Below are positions 8,050 through 16,383 of a DNA stretch of 38,662 nt, one piece after another. The position numbers and the translations under genes are program-made. Numbering within the stretch: position 1 is the stretch's first letter; every line of letters starts with the position of its first letter. The notes below the pieces were generated by a model. That model worked only from the letters and a program-made list of their open reading frames with translations. It made no database searches and was not told the DNA's origin. Origin of the DNA: a virus. The stretch is taken from the IMG/VR virus record IMGVR_UViG_3300042524_000214, positions 1 through 38,662 of that record. One strand, written 5' to 3'.

Positions 8050-9825
8050 TTATAGTATTTTTGTAAGTGTTAATGTCGATATATTAAAATATATACAGTT
8101 TGATATTAGCCCTGCTGCTATTGCGTTAGCATCACTACTATAAGAAGGTAATGTATTATACATTGCTCCATTTATAGTTGCTATATTCGCTGAAGGTAGT
8201 AGGTAGTCTGTTAATGGTAAGCCTTGCTTAACTAAAATTAGGCTACTTTGGTCAGACCAAACATATTTTTGAGTTGATAAAGGTATTGAACCTGTGTACT
8301 TAAAAGTACCGTAAACTGCATCCCTAGAATATACTGCTGATGCGTTTACATTAGTGAGCTCTACTATACCTGTTGCTTTATCTATTTGTACCAAATTTTT
8401 TGGAAATTCTAAATAGAACTCTCCGCCTTGTACTAACAGTGTGCTATCGCCTACCGTTCTAAAGATTGCACTTTGCCCACCAGCATTTGCCGGGTGGTTT
8501 GTTTGTTCAAAGTTTCTAACCCTCACCCAACTTGATGACCTACCTATAGGATTTGTTGGATAATCATTATCTACAATTATGTTACAAACTGTATCACTGT
8601 TTAGATAATCTACTCCATTAAATGTACTATAATTTCTTCTATTACCATTATAATCCATTATTAAGTTATAAGCTCCACCAGTGGTGTTTTTAAAGTATAA
8701 AGCACTACTTGTTGTAGGGTAAACTTTACAGTCATTAAAAGTAAATGTGCCATCATTAAACCAAGCTACGTTTTCACTTTTTATCATATAAGCATCTCCT
8801 GGTATTGTGTTTTGTGCATACACCGGTGAACCAAAGTGGGTTTGTCCTGTATTAATGTAAGCTGAACTATTTCCTATTTGCCAAGTTGCATCATTAAATT
8901 TACACTTAGTAAAAGACATTCCTGAAGTATTCTGAAAACCTGAAAATGTAGGTGAGGTATAAGATAAGTTATATACAAACTTATTTGTGTAAGCTGTTGC
9001 TATAATTACATTGTTAAACTCCATTTTTATATCGTAGTCTAGTTTTCCTGATATACTTTTTGGGTCTAGCCCAACTAAGTAAGCTGTAGAAATAAAATAG
9101 TCTTGATTACCGTAATAAGATATAGAAAAACCATTTCCTTCTATTTTTAACCTATTTACGGATATATAAGGTAAATCGCTGAATACATTCACATCATTCA
9201 ATAATTCTATTACCCCAGTGTACCCATAAATTGGTGCTAAAATTGTACCTCCATTTGGAGCATCAATAAAAGCATCAATAGCTTTTTTTAGAGTTTTATA
9301 AGGTTTAGCTCTACTACCTGTTTCTATGGCACCATAATAATAAGGGTCAACATAAAAAGTTTTTACATTTGTTACACCAGGGACTTCAATATTTATATTA
9401 TCCCCATCGTCTGAAAAAGTCAAGGTATCACTATCTAAACTTTTTGCTGTTATTAATAAACCATTCTGTGTATCATAGCTGACATCTTTTAGTATTTCTG
9501 CTACTTTTCTTCCAGAGTTTTCGGTTTTTATTGTTCTTATTTTTTGCTTACCTGTTGGGTCTACTCCGGCATATACCGGCTCTCCTTCTCCTACGCTTAA
9601 AAATTCAACACCTGAGCCTAATGCTATGCAAATAAAATTATCAAGTTGTTGTATTAATTCAGTAAGTATTGTTTTATCTTTTATTCCAGAACATTTTAAA
9701 TCCCCACCAGTGTATAAAATACAATCCGTGGATAAGTCTTTTACTGGGCAAGAGCAATCATTTGATTCACAAAGTGGTTGTTGATTGCAATCGTGACAAG
9801 TTGTATTTTGGCAATTGCTGCACAT
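8050..9825 (-). CDS. Tail spike-like protein with predicted right-handed beta-helix
   Basis: A 591-aa protein. Residues 1-68 repeat the Cys-rich adaptor of its neighbour (CHDCNQQPLC, CSCPVKDLSTDC). From about residue 155 the sequence has TFYVDPYYYGAIETGSRAKP then YKTLKKAIDAF, the usual entry into a pectate-lyase-type beta-helix (a VDP...GS..KPYKTL..AIDA pattern), followed by about 350 residues of Asn, Thr and Gly-rich short strands. Such domains form trimeric spikes that bind or cut surface polysaccharide. I see no confident catalytic residues, so binding without cleavage is equally possible. Adaptor and fold are visible; substrate is unknown. Confidence 0.8.
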   Translation of the reverse strand: MCSNCQNTTCHDCNQQPLCESNDCSCPVKDLSTDCILYTGGDLKCSGIKDKTILTELIQQLDNFICIALGSGVEFLSVGEGEPVYAGVDPTGKQKIRTIKTENSGRKVAEILKDVSYDTQNGLLITAKSLDSDTLTFSDDGDNINIEVPGVTNVKTFYVDPYYYGAIETGSRAKPYKTLKKAIDAFIDAPNGGTILAPIYGYTGVIELLNDVNVFSDLPYISVNRLKIEGNGFSISYYGNQDYFISTAYLVGLDPKSISGKLDYDIKMEFNNVIIATAYTNKFVYNLSYTSPTFSGFQNTSGMSFTKCKFNDATWQIGNSSAYINTGQTHFGSPVYAQNTIPGDAYMIKSENVAWFNDGTFTFNDCKVYPTTSSALYFKNTTGGAYNLIMDYNGNRRNYSTFNGVDYLNSDTVCNIIVDNDYPTNPIGRSSSWVRVRNFEQTNHPANAGGQSAIFRTVGDSTLLVQGGEFYLEFPKNLVQIDKATGIVELTNVNASAVYSRDAVYGTFKYTGSIPLSTQKYVWSDQSSLILVKQGLPLTDYLLPSANIATINGAMYNTLPSYSSDANAIAAGLISNCIYFNISTLTLTKIL

Positions 9826-9852
9826 AACTGTATTGGTTTTATAGGTTTTTTA

Positions 9853-10107
9853 TTATGAACAACAATTATCTACTTGTATTTGTAAAGCATCAATTTGTGT
9901 TCTTAAATCTGTAATTAAATTATTCTGGTTTGTCAGCGATAATACTAAAGCTGCTACCACGTCTGATAAAAGTGTATTCCCTAATGGAAATCCCAAAGCT
10001 CTAAGTGGTGGTTCGTGTATTAAGCAAGTAGTGGGTGTGTATATCCCATTGCAAGGTTCCGTTGTAGGATTTAATACCGGTGTGTTTGTTTGGCTACATG
10101 AACTCAT
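9853..10107 (-). CDS. Small Cys-containing fibre-adaptor protein
   Basis: An 84-aa protein starting MSSCSQTNTPVLNPTTEPCN. A Cys, Pro and Thr-rich N-terminus (CNGIYTPTTCLIHEPPLRALG) is followed by LGNTLLSDVVAALVLSLTNQ and a C-terminal heptad helix (LITDLRTQIDALQIQVDNCC). The LSDVVAALVLSL segment parallels TILTDLIEQLDAFIC of the longer fibres, so this looks like a freestanding version of the adaptor or multimerising stalk. Similar short proteins are common near Bacteroidota phage fibres. It precedes the spike gene by 27 bp. Confidence 0.65.
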   Translation of the reverse strand: MSSCSQTNTPVLNPTTEPCNGIYTPTTCLIHEPPLRALGFPLGNTLLSDVVAALVLSLTNQNNLITDLRTQIDALQIQVDNCCS

Positions 10108-10117
10108 ATTTGTGGTT

Positions 10118-10552
10118 TTAAGGTGTTGTGTTATCTAATAAGTATCCTAGCAATTCTCCTAATGTAGAGAAAGTTCCTCCACATGGGTTATCTGGCAATG
10201 TTAAACCACAGTTTGTAATATCCATATCGCATATTGCTGTTGTCTCTAAGGTATTTACCCTATCTTTTAAATCACAAATTTCTTGTTCTAATTGTAGGAT
10301 AACATTTTTTATTATTAAACCTTGTCTACTTGGTGGGTAGTCTATGGTAGGACAATTACCCAATGCCGACATATCTATTTCAGATAAGATTTCTGCTAAG
10401 ATATTATACTGGTCTTCAGTAGTTTCCTCTAAAGTAATACAATCTTCTCCTACTAAACTAGAAAAATCTGGAACTTCTAATTCGTAGTATACGCATGTAG
10501 CATAGTTTTTTTCAGCACATGTATGTTTTATTTTATTCCCACAGTTTTTCAT
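10118..10552 (-). CDS. Cys-rich fibre-region adaptor protein
   Basis: A 144-aa acidic protein starting MKNCGNKIKHTCAEKNYATC. Ten or so Cys are spread along it (CVYYELEVPDFSSLVGEDC, ICDMDITNCGL, NPCGG). The part TRQGLIIKNVILQLEQEICD-like helix (about residues 80-105) is followed by GGTFSTLGELLGYLLDN, again like the oligomerising helix of the other fibre adaptors. Start and previous stop overlap as ATGA (10552-10549), pointing to coupled translation with the 47-aa protein. Probably a structural fibre-network component; no enzyme motif is seen. Confidence 0.65.
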   Translation of the reverse strand: MKNCGNKIKHTCAEKNYATCVYYELEVPDFSSLVGEDCITLEETTEDQYNILAEILSEIDMSALGNCPTIDYPPSRQGLIIKNVILQLEQEICDLKDRVNTLETTAICDMDITNCGLTLPDNPCGGTFSTLGELLGYLLDNTTP

Positions 10553-10692
10553 CCTTGCCCTTTGTTTAGTTTTTTGTAATTTTTTGAAGTTTTTAGTTTT
10601 GAAGTCTTGCTCTTAGCATGAATTCCTGGTCTTTTTCTTTTAGACTTTTCTCTAAAAGTTTCTGAACTAATGTTTTTATTCTTTGCTGCCAC
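10549..10692 (-). CDS. Small basic protein with GTG start
   Basis: A 47-aa open frame starting with GTG at 10692. The product is strongly basic: VAAKNKNISSETFREKSKRK, then RPGIHAKSKTSK and finally NYKKLNKGQG. Its stop overlaps the ATG of the next gene in an ATGA arrangement, a strong sign that it is translated. Short proteins with an RPGIHAK(S/T)KTSK core and a ...YKK...GQG end are, to my memory, widespread beside fibre genes in Bacteroidota phages, with unknown role; RNA or DNA binding is possible given the charge. It follows the large structured RNA by about 20 nt. Confidence 0.7.
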   Translation of the reverse strand: MAAKNKNISSETFREKSKRKRPGIHAKSKTSKLKTSKNYKKLNKGQG

Positions 10693-10711
10693 TTTTTTAT
10701 ATTTTATGTTG

Positions 10712-11431
10712 TTAAAAATTAAAGGAGAGAAGAGCCCTTTATGCTATAAAAGACTCTTAGTATCTATTGGTACTAACTATAGTAAGATATACCAATCCTG
10801 TGTCTCTCTCTTTCGGAAATAAAATTCAGAACTTATTTTAAACACCCTTACGAATGCCGGAGTAATTTATCTCTAAACTACTTCACTTTCTAGACTGCTC
10901 CATCACCAAGTTTCTACGATTAGGTTATTAGCCCGAAGACCCCTATTAACCAGAGTCCCCTCGTTTCCACTCGTTAGTTTATGGCATGCACCCATTTCAG
11001 AACTGCTAAACTAGTAAGAAATCTTAAATCATTCTTCTATTTCCAGAAAACCAAACTAGTCAAAAAAGATATTCAACCTTACAAAATAACTCAAAGAGTT
11101 ATTAATTAATCTGTAACTCAACTTGCTCACAAAGGGGCAAGCCCCGATGCGAGTTCAAATTACATGGGCGAACCCACGCAACTATCAAACATATTTCACT
11201 GTCCTTTTTTAAGTTGCTGCCTCCCGTCCTGTCAAGGATAGAGAAACAATTAAAGCGTAAAGCCTACAACTTCATTTTTTAACTATCTACAAATAAGCCT
11301 GACTAAGCAGTCCTGCGACCTCACGTGCCGCTTACCTCGAAACCGAGAGTTTTGCACCTTTCGGTAACAAATGTTTAGTAGCAAATAGGTGGTTTACCCT
11401 CCCTATCAGTTCTAGTCTTCTTTTAATATTT
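10712..11431 (-). ncRNA. Large structured RNA candidate, about 700 nt
   Basis: No reading frame of note crosses this gap. On the minus strand I find many stable hairpins, given here by plus coordinates: UUCG loop on TGGG/CCCA extendable to 11 bp (11165-11176 core); CUUG loop on GGGG/CCCC (11134-11145), extended by CTCGC/GTGAG; GAAA loop on ACC/GGT (11356-11365); an 8-bp stem AATAACTC/GAGTTATT (11085-11103); TCCT/AGGA (11227-11238); GACT/AGTC (11301-11312); CTCG/CGAG (11336-11347); ATGG/CCAT (10981-10995); GGTTATTAG/CTATTAACC with one A-A mismatch (10923-10951); ATTGGTA/TACCAAT (10766-10796); and a 13-bp hairpin at 10730-10758. The special tetraloops exist only on the minus strand. Size and phage context recall the large ornate RNAs GOLLD and ROOL, but I cannot match it to either. 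Confidence 0.7.
10730..10758 (-). terminator. 13-bp hairpin at the 3' end of the large RNA, possible terminator
   Basis: On the minus strand AAGAGTCTTTTAT pairs with ATAAAGGGCTCTT (13 bp, two G-U pairs) around an AGC loop. A TTTAATTTTT tract follows after about six bases. It may terminate or mark the 3' boundary of the large RNA; the U-tract is offset, and the next gene lies only 40 bp downstream, so read-through or processing is also possible. Confidence 0.5.
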
Positions 11432-12274
11432 TTATGCTTGTTGTTCTACAACGTCTTGCCCCGGTAAAGGTCTCTTTTTATCTACTGGAAGTACCTCTAT
11501 AATTTTTTCTAATCTGCCTTTAGCAATAATTAAATTGTCTAATACTGGTTTTAAGTTTGTATAAAGTCTTTGTCTATATTCTGATACCCCTAATACCCCG
11601 GTAGTCTCATACATAGTTACTAGTTCTTTTGTTGCCTCAAGCACGCCTGATTTATTTAGCGTTTCCAATAGAAATAGTTCTCTATCTATAACTACGGACA
11701 CCCCTAAAGTTTGTTTTTTTATTGAGGATAATCTTCTAATAGCTCTTTCTGCATTTAGTATCTCCCCTTCTATTTTATCTAATCCCTCTTTTAATTTAAT
11801 AGTTGTTGCTCCAACTTCTCTTAGGTATACCTCTTCAAAAATATTTTCCTCTATGGTGATTATATCTAATGTATAACTAGAGTCTTTTTTTGGTGCTTCT
11901 GTAAAGTAGAAACTCGTAAAAATATAAGGTGTTTGTCCGTTTGCTACTCTATTTAATATAAAGTCATTTAATAATTCATTATCATCTGATATTGTAACAA
12001 ATGATGTTTTTTTTCCATCAATGACTAGAGATAATGATAGACTAAAATATACTACTTGGTCTAATAGTTCTGGTACGTCAAAACTTAATGACTTAGATAA
12101 GTTTTTTTTATTTACTTTTCCTATTTTTTTTACTAATATCTCTCCAAAATCATTCCAAACAAGTATGTCATAGTCTACTATAGAGGACATGTTGTCTAAT
12201 GCTCCCAAATTAAATTCTGGGTGCTCGTAGATATTTATGTTTAATTTTTTTGTTTTGCTGTCAGAACTAATCAT
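11432..12274 (-). CDS. Unknown fibre-region structural protein
   Basis: A 280-aa protein. Residues 1-150 are beta-rich with alternating hydrophobic residues (DILVWNDFGEILVKKIGK, DIITIEENIFEEVYLREVG); residues 155-275 are mostly charged helix (EGLDKIEGEILNAERAIRRL) and end in a Pro-rich tail (KKRPLPGQDVVEQQA). A beta head plus long helices fits a tail-fibre chaperone or baseplate component, but no family is recognised. It directly precedes the large structured RNA, which starts at or just beyond its stop codon. Confidence 0.65.
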   Translation of the reverse strand: MISSDSKTKKLNINIYEHPEFNLGALDNMSSIVDYDILVWNDFGEILVKKIGKVNKKNLSKSLSFDVPELLDQVVYFSLSLSLVIDGKKTSFVTISDDNELLNDFILNRVANGQTPYIFTSFYFTEAPKKDSSYTLDIITIEENIFEEVYLREVGATTIKLKEGLDKIEGEILNAERAIRRLSSIKKQTLGVSVVIDRELFLLETLNKSGVLEATKELVTMYETTGVLGVSEYRQRLYTNLKPVLDNLIIAKGRLEKIIEVLPVDKKRPLPGQDVVEQQA

Positions 12275-12275
12275 T

Positions 12276-12668
12276 TTATTTAAAGTTTTTTATTGATGTT
12301 ACTATACCGTTTTTTATTGATGCTTTACTGTTACCGAGTATAAATGTACCTGTTACTCCTCTTTGTTCCGAAACTATCCTATCTAATTCAGATATTTTTT
12401 GTTCCATTATTTCTATAATTCCTATTAAAAACTCTATAGCATCATTATGCGTAGTTGTCTTTTTAATACTTTTAAGAATCCTATCTGTATGCTTTGTTGA
12501 TGCTACTTGATTTTCTATGTCATATAGTGTTAACTCTTTGGTTTCTTTTACGGTGCCCCCCTCGGATAAAAATTTTACGTATTCTTTATAAGCTGGGTTA
12601 ATGTCCTCCATTATAAGCCTTTCTCCATCTACAGCTATTGTGCCTTGTCTATTTATAGTATATTCCAT
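12276..12668 (-). CDS. Unknown small fibre-associated protein
   Basis: A 130-aa protein. An N-terminal MEYTINRQGTIAVDGERLIM segment resembles short beta hairpins of fibre-assembly proteins; residues 40-100 form a helical region (DAIEFLIGIIEIMEQKISEL), and the end is Gly, Ser and Lys-rich. Its ATG overlaps the last base of the 718-aa fibre gene stop (TAATG type), and its own stop lies one base from the next start, so all three are coupled. A chaperone or capping role for the preceding fibre is plausible but unproven. Confidence 0.6.
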   Translation of the reverse strand: MEYTINRQGTIAVDGERLIMEDINPAYKEYVKFLSEGGTVKETKELTLYDIENQVASTKHTDRILKSIKKTTTHNDAIEFLIGIIEIMEQKISELDRIVSEQRGVTGTFILGNSKASIKNGIVTSIKNFK

Positions 12669-14824
12669 TAGCTTGATATTGCGTTTCTTTTAGTTGCTAT
12701 ACATCCGTAATCTTTAATACTACATGCTCCTGATACAGCTGTATTGTTACCTATCCAAAGAAAAGGATAATAGCTTGCACCTGTATTGTAATCACTTGTA
12801 ATACTATAAGAAGTGCTTGTTACAACTCCTGTTGAGTTTACTATCTTAGTCAATTCAATAAAAATTACTGGTACTTGAAAAAGTTTGTATATTCTTAGTT
12901 TGTATGTGCATGTTGTATCAGTTCCTAAAAATCCTGAACCTAAGTCTATACTTGATGCTGTTCCTGTAGCATCATTCCATACAAAAAATAAATTTGGTGA
13001 ACCTTGTAATTTTGCTACTCCTATAGAGTTTATAAGAGTTGTTGGCTCTACATTAGTTGGGGCTGTCGTGTTATATAATGATGATATTCCTACGAATAAC
13101 CTTTGTGCTCCATTGTTAGTGTTTACTCTAAATTTTCTAATTATTTCAAATTGAAAGCCGACACCTAAATAGCCTGAGCCTCCAAATGGATTACCATATA
13201 AACCGGCTGCTGAACCAACTGCTGTTGCTGTTGTATATAAAACCCCCATTGGATTTTCACTTAGTGAAGTTGCTGTACCAAAACTTGTCAATGTTCCACC
13301 AACTCTTAATGTATCATAAAATGTAATACTATCCATTGGTAAGAAGTAAGCAAACTGGTTTGTCATAAACTTGTCGTACAAAAATGTACTGTCGTTTGCT
13401 GGAGTATATCCTAACCATGCAGCTATTGTCTTGTTTACCCAAAGTGTTCCATTAAATCCTAATACATCTCCATTTACTGGGATTGTAGTCTTTAAGTCCA
13501 CATTATGTAGCTCTTCTATCTCAAATCCGTTTTGTACCTTAACAAAAATTTCTCCATTACCGGCACTAACTTTTGTTACTATTCCTATGAATACTAGATG
13601 AGCCGGTGCGTAAGGTTTCCCTACTAATCCATAGATTAACGCTCCATTTACCCCTAACCATACTGGGTCTCCTGCTGTTTGTCCTGCTGTATTTAATCCT
13701 CCTAAAAGACCTTCAGTAACTACAAATCCTGTTTGTGTTCCACCGGTAGTTGTAATATCGGATTGCATCAATCCTATAGTCTTACTTGAGGTGGCTTCAG
13801 AAGTGTTGCTCGCTGCTCTTACAAGTATGTTGGTTCCATTTGCTCCTGTAGAATATACTGGAGTACCTTTTGTTATTAAGGCAGTTCCGTCATTTTTTAC
13901 AATGTGTTTTACTACAGAAGTCCAATCAGCATAATTTTCTTGCCAAGTAGCGTTATAATCTGTAGCATCTACTTTTGTAAGTATCTGTCCTGCTGTACCT
14001 CCTGGTGGTAATGTTCCAACAGTTAATGGTGCTAAATCTGCAAAGGTTACGTAGTTACTTACACCATTACCATTATTTATAAATGAGGATGTGCTTGTAG
14101 GTCTATTCCTTAAAAAGGATGAACCTGATGTAGCTGCCCAATCTGTTTGTTCTTGGTCTATTAAATTTCCTACTCCTAAATCTGTCCAGTATAAATTTCC
14201 ACCTATTGCTGGTGTAATACTGTCGTTATTAAAATTAGCTCGAAATATATGACCAGAATAGTAAACTAATGTTCCTGCTAAATATGGATTACCTGTTGCT
14301 GCTATGTGGTTTGTTGTCCACTCTGTTGCTGCTAATGCCGATGGTGGTATGGATGCTGCTGTTATATAACCTGCATCATTAACCAATTCTGAAATATTAT
14401 CTCCTGGCTGTATTGCACTATTAATTAGTGCTTGTAATGTTCCAGAAATTTGTAACTCTAAAGCTGAAGATGTACTTACTATATCTATAGACCCATCTGG
14501 GCTAGTTATAGGCTTTACAAAGAGCTTTCCGTCACTCGTGGCTATCTCTAATAGATTTCCTAATTCGGAGCTCTTAAAAGTGCTTATATCAATTATTGGG
14601 TTTACTGGACTTCCTGTTACCCCTGTTCCGGTTACTGATTGTACAGTTCCTGTTCCTCCTCCACCGCCCCCGGTTAAATCCACTAAAGGATAAGGAAAAC
14701 CGTTTTGGTCTGTTATATATGTTTTAACAGTACTTTGAGAAGTTGCTTTTACATAATACACAGAGTTTGGTCTGGGTAATGTAGGTAGGCTTTTTACTTT
14801 ATAGTGTTTTACTTCTTCTTGCAT
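12668..14824 (-). CDS. Long tail fibre protein
   Basis: A 718-aa protein. Residues 1-50 form a head-binding segment (LPTLPRPNSVYYVKATSQST), followed by a Gly-rich hinge (DLTGGGGGGTGTVQSVTGTG, about residues 49-68). The middle is Thr, Gly and Asn-rich with fibre signatures (PPGGTAGQILTKVDATDYNA near residue 275, ending in TWQE). Residues about 300-440 (IVKNDGTALITKGTPVYSTG onward) form a beta domain often seen in fibres, and residues 490-718 a jelly-roll-like tip. No enzyme motif is seen. The C-terminal third is the most likely receptor-binding part. It follows the 114-aa gene by 26 bp. Confidence 0.85.
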   Translation of the reverse strand: MQEEVKHYKVKSLPTLPRPNSVYYVKATSQSTVKTYITDQNGFPYPLVDLTGGGGGGTGTVQSVTGTGVTGSPVNPIIDISTFKSSELGNLLEIATSDGKLFVKPITSPDGSIDIVSTSSALELQISGTLQALINSAIQPGDNISELVNDAGYITAASIPPSALAATEWTTNHIAATGNPYLAGTLVYYSGHIFRANFNNDSITPAIGGNLYWTDLGVGNLIDQEQTDWAATSGSSFLRNRPTSTSSFINNGNGVSNYVTFADLAPLTVGTLPPGGTAGQILTKVDATDYNATWQENYADWTSVVKHIVKNDGTALITKGTPVYSTGANGTNILVRAASNTSEATSSKTIGLMQSDITTTGGTQTGFVVTEGLLGGLNTAGQTAGDPVWLGVNGALIYGLVGKPYAPAHLVFIGIVTKVSAGNGEIFVKVQNGFEIEELHNVDLKTTIPVNGDVLGFNGTLWVNKTIAAWLGYTPANDSTFLYDKFMTNQFAYFLPMDSITFYDTLRVGGTLTSFGTATSLSENPMGVLYTTATAVGSAAGLYGNPFGGSGYLGVGFQFEIIRKFRVNTNNGAQRLFVGISSLYNTTAPTNVEPTTLINSIGVAKLQGSPNLFFVWNDATGTASSIDLGSGFLGTDTTCTYKLRIYKLFQVPVIFIELTKIVNSTGVVTSTSYSITSDYNTGASYYPFLWIGNNTAVSGACSIKDYGCIATKRNAISS

Positions 14825-14850
14825 TGTTGGTTTTTATAAAGAGTTTTTTG

Positions 14851-15195
14851 TTACCATTCATTCTCTGCCCAATCGCAACACTCTGTTATTTCTTCAGAGT
14901 TTTCATGTCCAAAATGATGGTTATAAATTCTTGGGTCTTTTAGCTTGTGTTTATATTTTAGATTTTCTAGTTCCCCATTAATCTTTTTCCAAACCCAGTC
15001 TATCAACTCACATTCGTTTGTGCATAAAATATTGTGAAACATTTGTGAATGTCTTACTTTATCCATGTTTACTTCATCCCCTACTCCAAATTTTTTATTT
15101 AGATATAGTAAGTCTGCCTGGTTTAATAAGTCTTTTTCAAACTTATCAAAATAGTTTTCTTGGGTAAGTGTTAAAAAATTTTCTTGTCCTGGCAT
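14851..15195 (-). CDS. Unknown small acidic protein with Cys and His residues
   Basis: A 114-aa protein. The first half is helical (FDKFEKDLLNQADLLYLNKK); the second half has Cys and His residues (NILCTNECELIDWVW, then NHHFGHENSEEITECCDW), which could bind a metal, although spacing does not match a standard zinc finger. It sits one base after the stop of the 182-aa gene and before the long fibre. I do not recognise the family; virion assembly is suggested only by context. Confidence 0.6.
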   Translation of the reverse strand: MPGQENFLTLTQENYFDKFEKDLLNQADLLYLNKKFGVGDEVNMDKVRHSQMFHNILCTNECELIDWVWKKINGELENLKYKHKLKDPRIYNHHFGHENSEEITECCDWAENEW

Positions 15196-15196
15196 C

Positions 15197-15745
15197 TTAA
15201 ATACAATCTTTACAGTCGGATAATGTTTTTAGGAGTTCTTTTGCTTGCTGAAAAAATCTATCGGCTTTTACAAAGTCTCCTACTTTTGCGTGAGATTTAG
15301 CTACTTTTATTAGCCAATCAATATCATATATTTTATTTCTAAAATCTTTGTCGTTTTTTGAATATTCAAATCCGTGCTTAATTATAACTTTAGAAAGTTC
15401 TAGTTCTGTACGGTCAGTCTTCAAATAGAATTTGCTTTTTTCAAATCCTACAAAAGAACTCTTTAAACAGATGGTATAAATACCGTCTGGTAAATCCCCA
15501 TATACTTCATCTGTGCAATCCCCTTGTAAACAACTCACTCCAAGATTGTGACTATTAAATGAGTTTATGGCATTCTTTTTAAAAGAAAAAACCAAAGCTT
15601 TCTTTGAGCCAGGAAGAGTTATTAAGATTTGTGCTGGTAGGTTTGTTGTAGATAGCCATTGGCTACTATCCCCTATCCAAAGTGTCTGTACTGTTGACTG
15701 TATAACGTCAAAATCTACTTTTATTTGTCCTGCTAAGTTTGGCAT
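15197..15745 (-). CDS. Unknown structural-operon protein
   Basis: A 182-aa protein starting MPNLAGQIKVDFDVIQSTVQ. Residues 1-115 look like an Ig-like or jelly-roll beta domain (DGIYTICLKSSFVGFEKSKF), and residues 130-178 two helices in a TPR-like layout (DWLIKVAKSHAKVGDFVKAD, then RFFQQAKELLKTL) ending in CKDCI. Proteins of this plan occur in Bacteroidota phage tail regions to my memory, with no assigned function. It is separated by 4 bp from the membrane protein upstream, linking lysis and tail genes on one transcript. Confidence 0.6.
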   Translation of the reverse strand: MPNLAGQIKVDFDVIQSTVQTLWIGDSSQWLSTTNLPAQILITLPGSKKALVFSFKKNAINSFNSHNLGVSCLQGDCTDEVYGDLPDGIYTICLKSSFVGFEKSKFYLKTDRTELELSKVIIKHGFEYSKNDKDFRNKIYDIDWLIKVAKSHAKVGDFVKADRFFQQAKELLKTLSDCKDCI

Positions 15746-15749
15746 TGGT

Positions 15750-16382
15750 TTACTTTTTTATGTCGAAAATTTTTACTTTGGCACCAATATAGTAGTTACT
15801 TCTTGTGTCGGCACCTACTGTTAGTATTGTACCTCTTCTATTTTGTATACCCACCTCAGCTTTTACTCCTAAGTTATTTAGATTTGCATTATTTATTAGC
15901 TCTAATCCCCCATACATAGCAAATACTGTTTGTTTTAATGGTACGTCTACTTTTACCTCTGTTGGTTTTATTGTATACTTAGGTTTTATCTCTAATAGTT
16001 CTCCTCTAGTCTTTGTGTAAATTTCTAGCTTTAGGTCTTTATTATCATATACGTAGGTTCCATCTTTTTCTTGAATGGCATCTAAGTATAGTTTTAATCT
16101 TTTTATGCTATCAGTGGCTTTTAAATAATCATCTGCTAACTGTTTGTTTATAGGATTCTCAGTATAAATTGTCTTACCGTTTTTATAAACTATAGAATCT
16201 TTTTTTGCAACCCCTGGAATTACTTCTGTAGGTTTTTCAAAACTTCCACTTTTAGCCGGTGTTTCTATTGTTACCGGGATTGTTTGTTTAGGTTCTGAGC
16301 ATTGTTTTATTAATGTAAACAAATAGATAACAAAAAATGCACCTATTACATAGAATACATTTTTTAATGGTCTTCTGTTCAT
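15750..16382 (-). CDS. Membrane-anchored lysis-cassette protein, candidate spanin
   Basis: A 210-aa protein. The N-terminus has two Arg followed by a hydrophobic segment (residues about 9-25, VFYVIGAFFVIYLFTLI), consistent with an inner-membrane anchor and periplasmic body. Residues 30-140 are polar with a Pro, Thr and Lys-rich linker and a helical stretch (KQLADDYLKATDSIKRLKLY). Residues about 150-210 (FAMYGGLELINNANLNNLGV onward) alternate strands like an outer-membrane or amphipathic beta domain. It begins one base after the endolysin stop. Position and layout suit a spanin linking inner and outer membranes, but no spanin family is recognised and there is no lipobox. Confidence 0.6.
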   Translation of the reverse strand: MNRRPLKNVFYVIGAFFVIYLFTLIKQCSEPKQTIPVTIETPAKSGSFEKPTEVIPGVAKKDSIVYKNGKTIYTENPINKQLADDYLKATDSIKRLKLYLDAIQEKDGTYVYDNKDLKLEIYTKTRGELLEIKPKYTIKPTEVKVDVPLKQTVFAMYGGLELINNANLNNLGVKAEVGIQNRRGTILTVGADTRSNYYIGAKVKIFDIKK

Positions 16383-16383
16383 T

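Noticed and set aside
10712-11431. A degraded protein-coding gene in the large gap
   Set aside because: All frames are stop-rich, and the perfect hairpins with stable tetraloops point to selection on RNA structure rather than decay.
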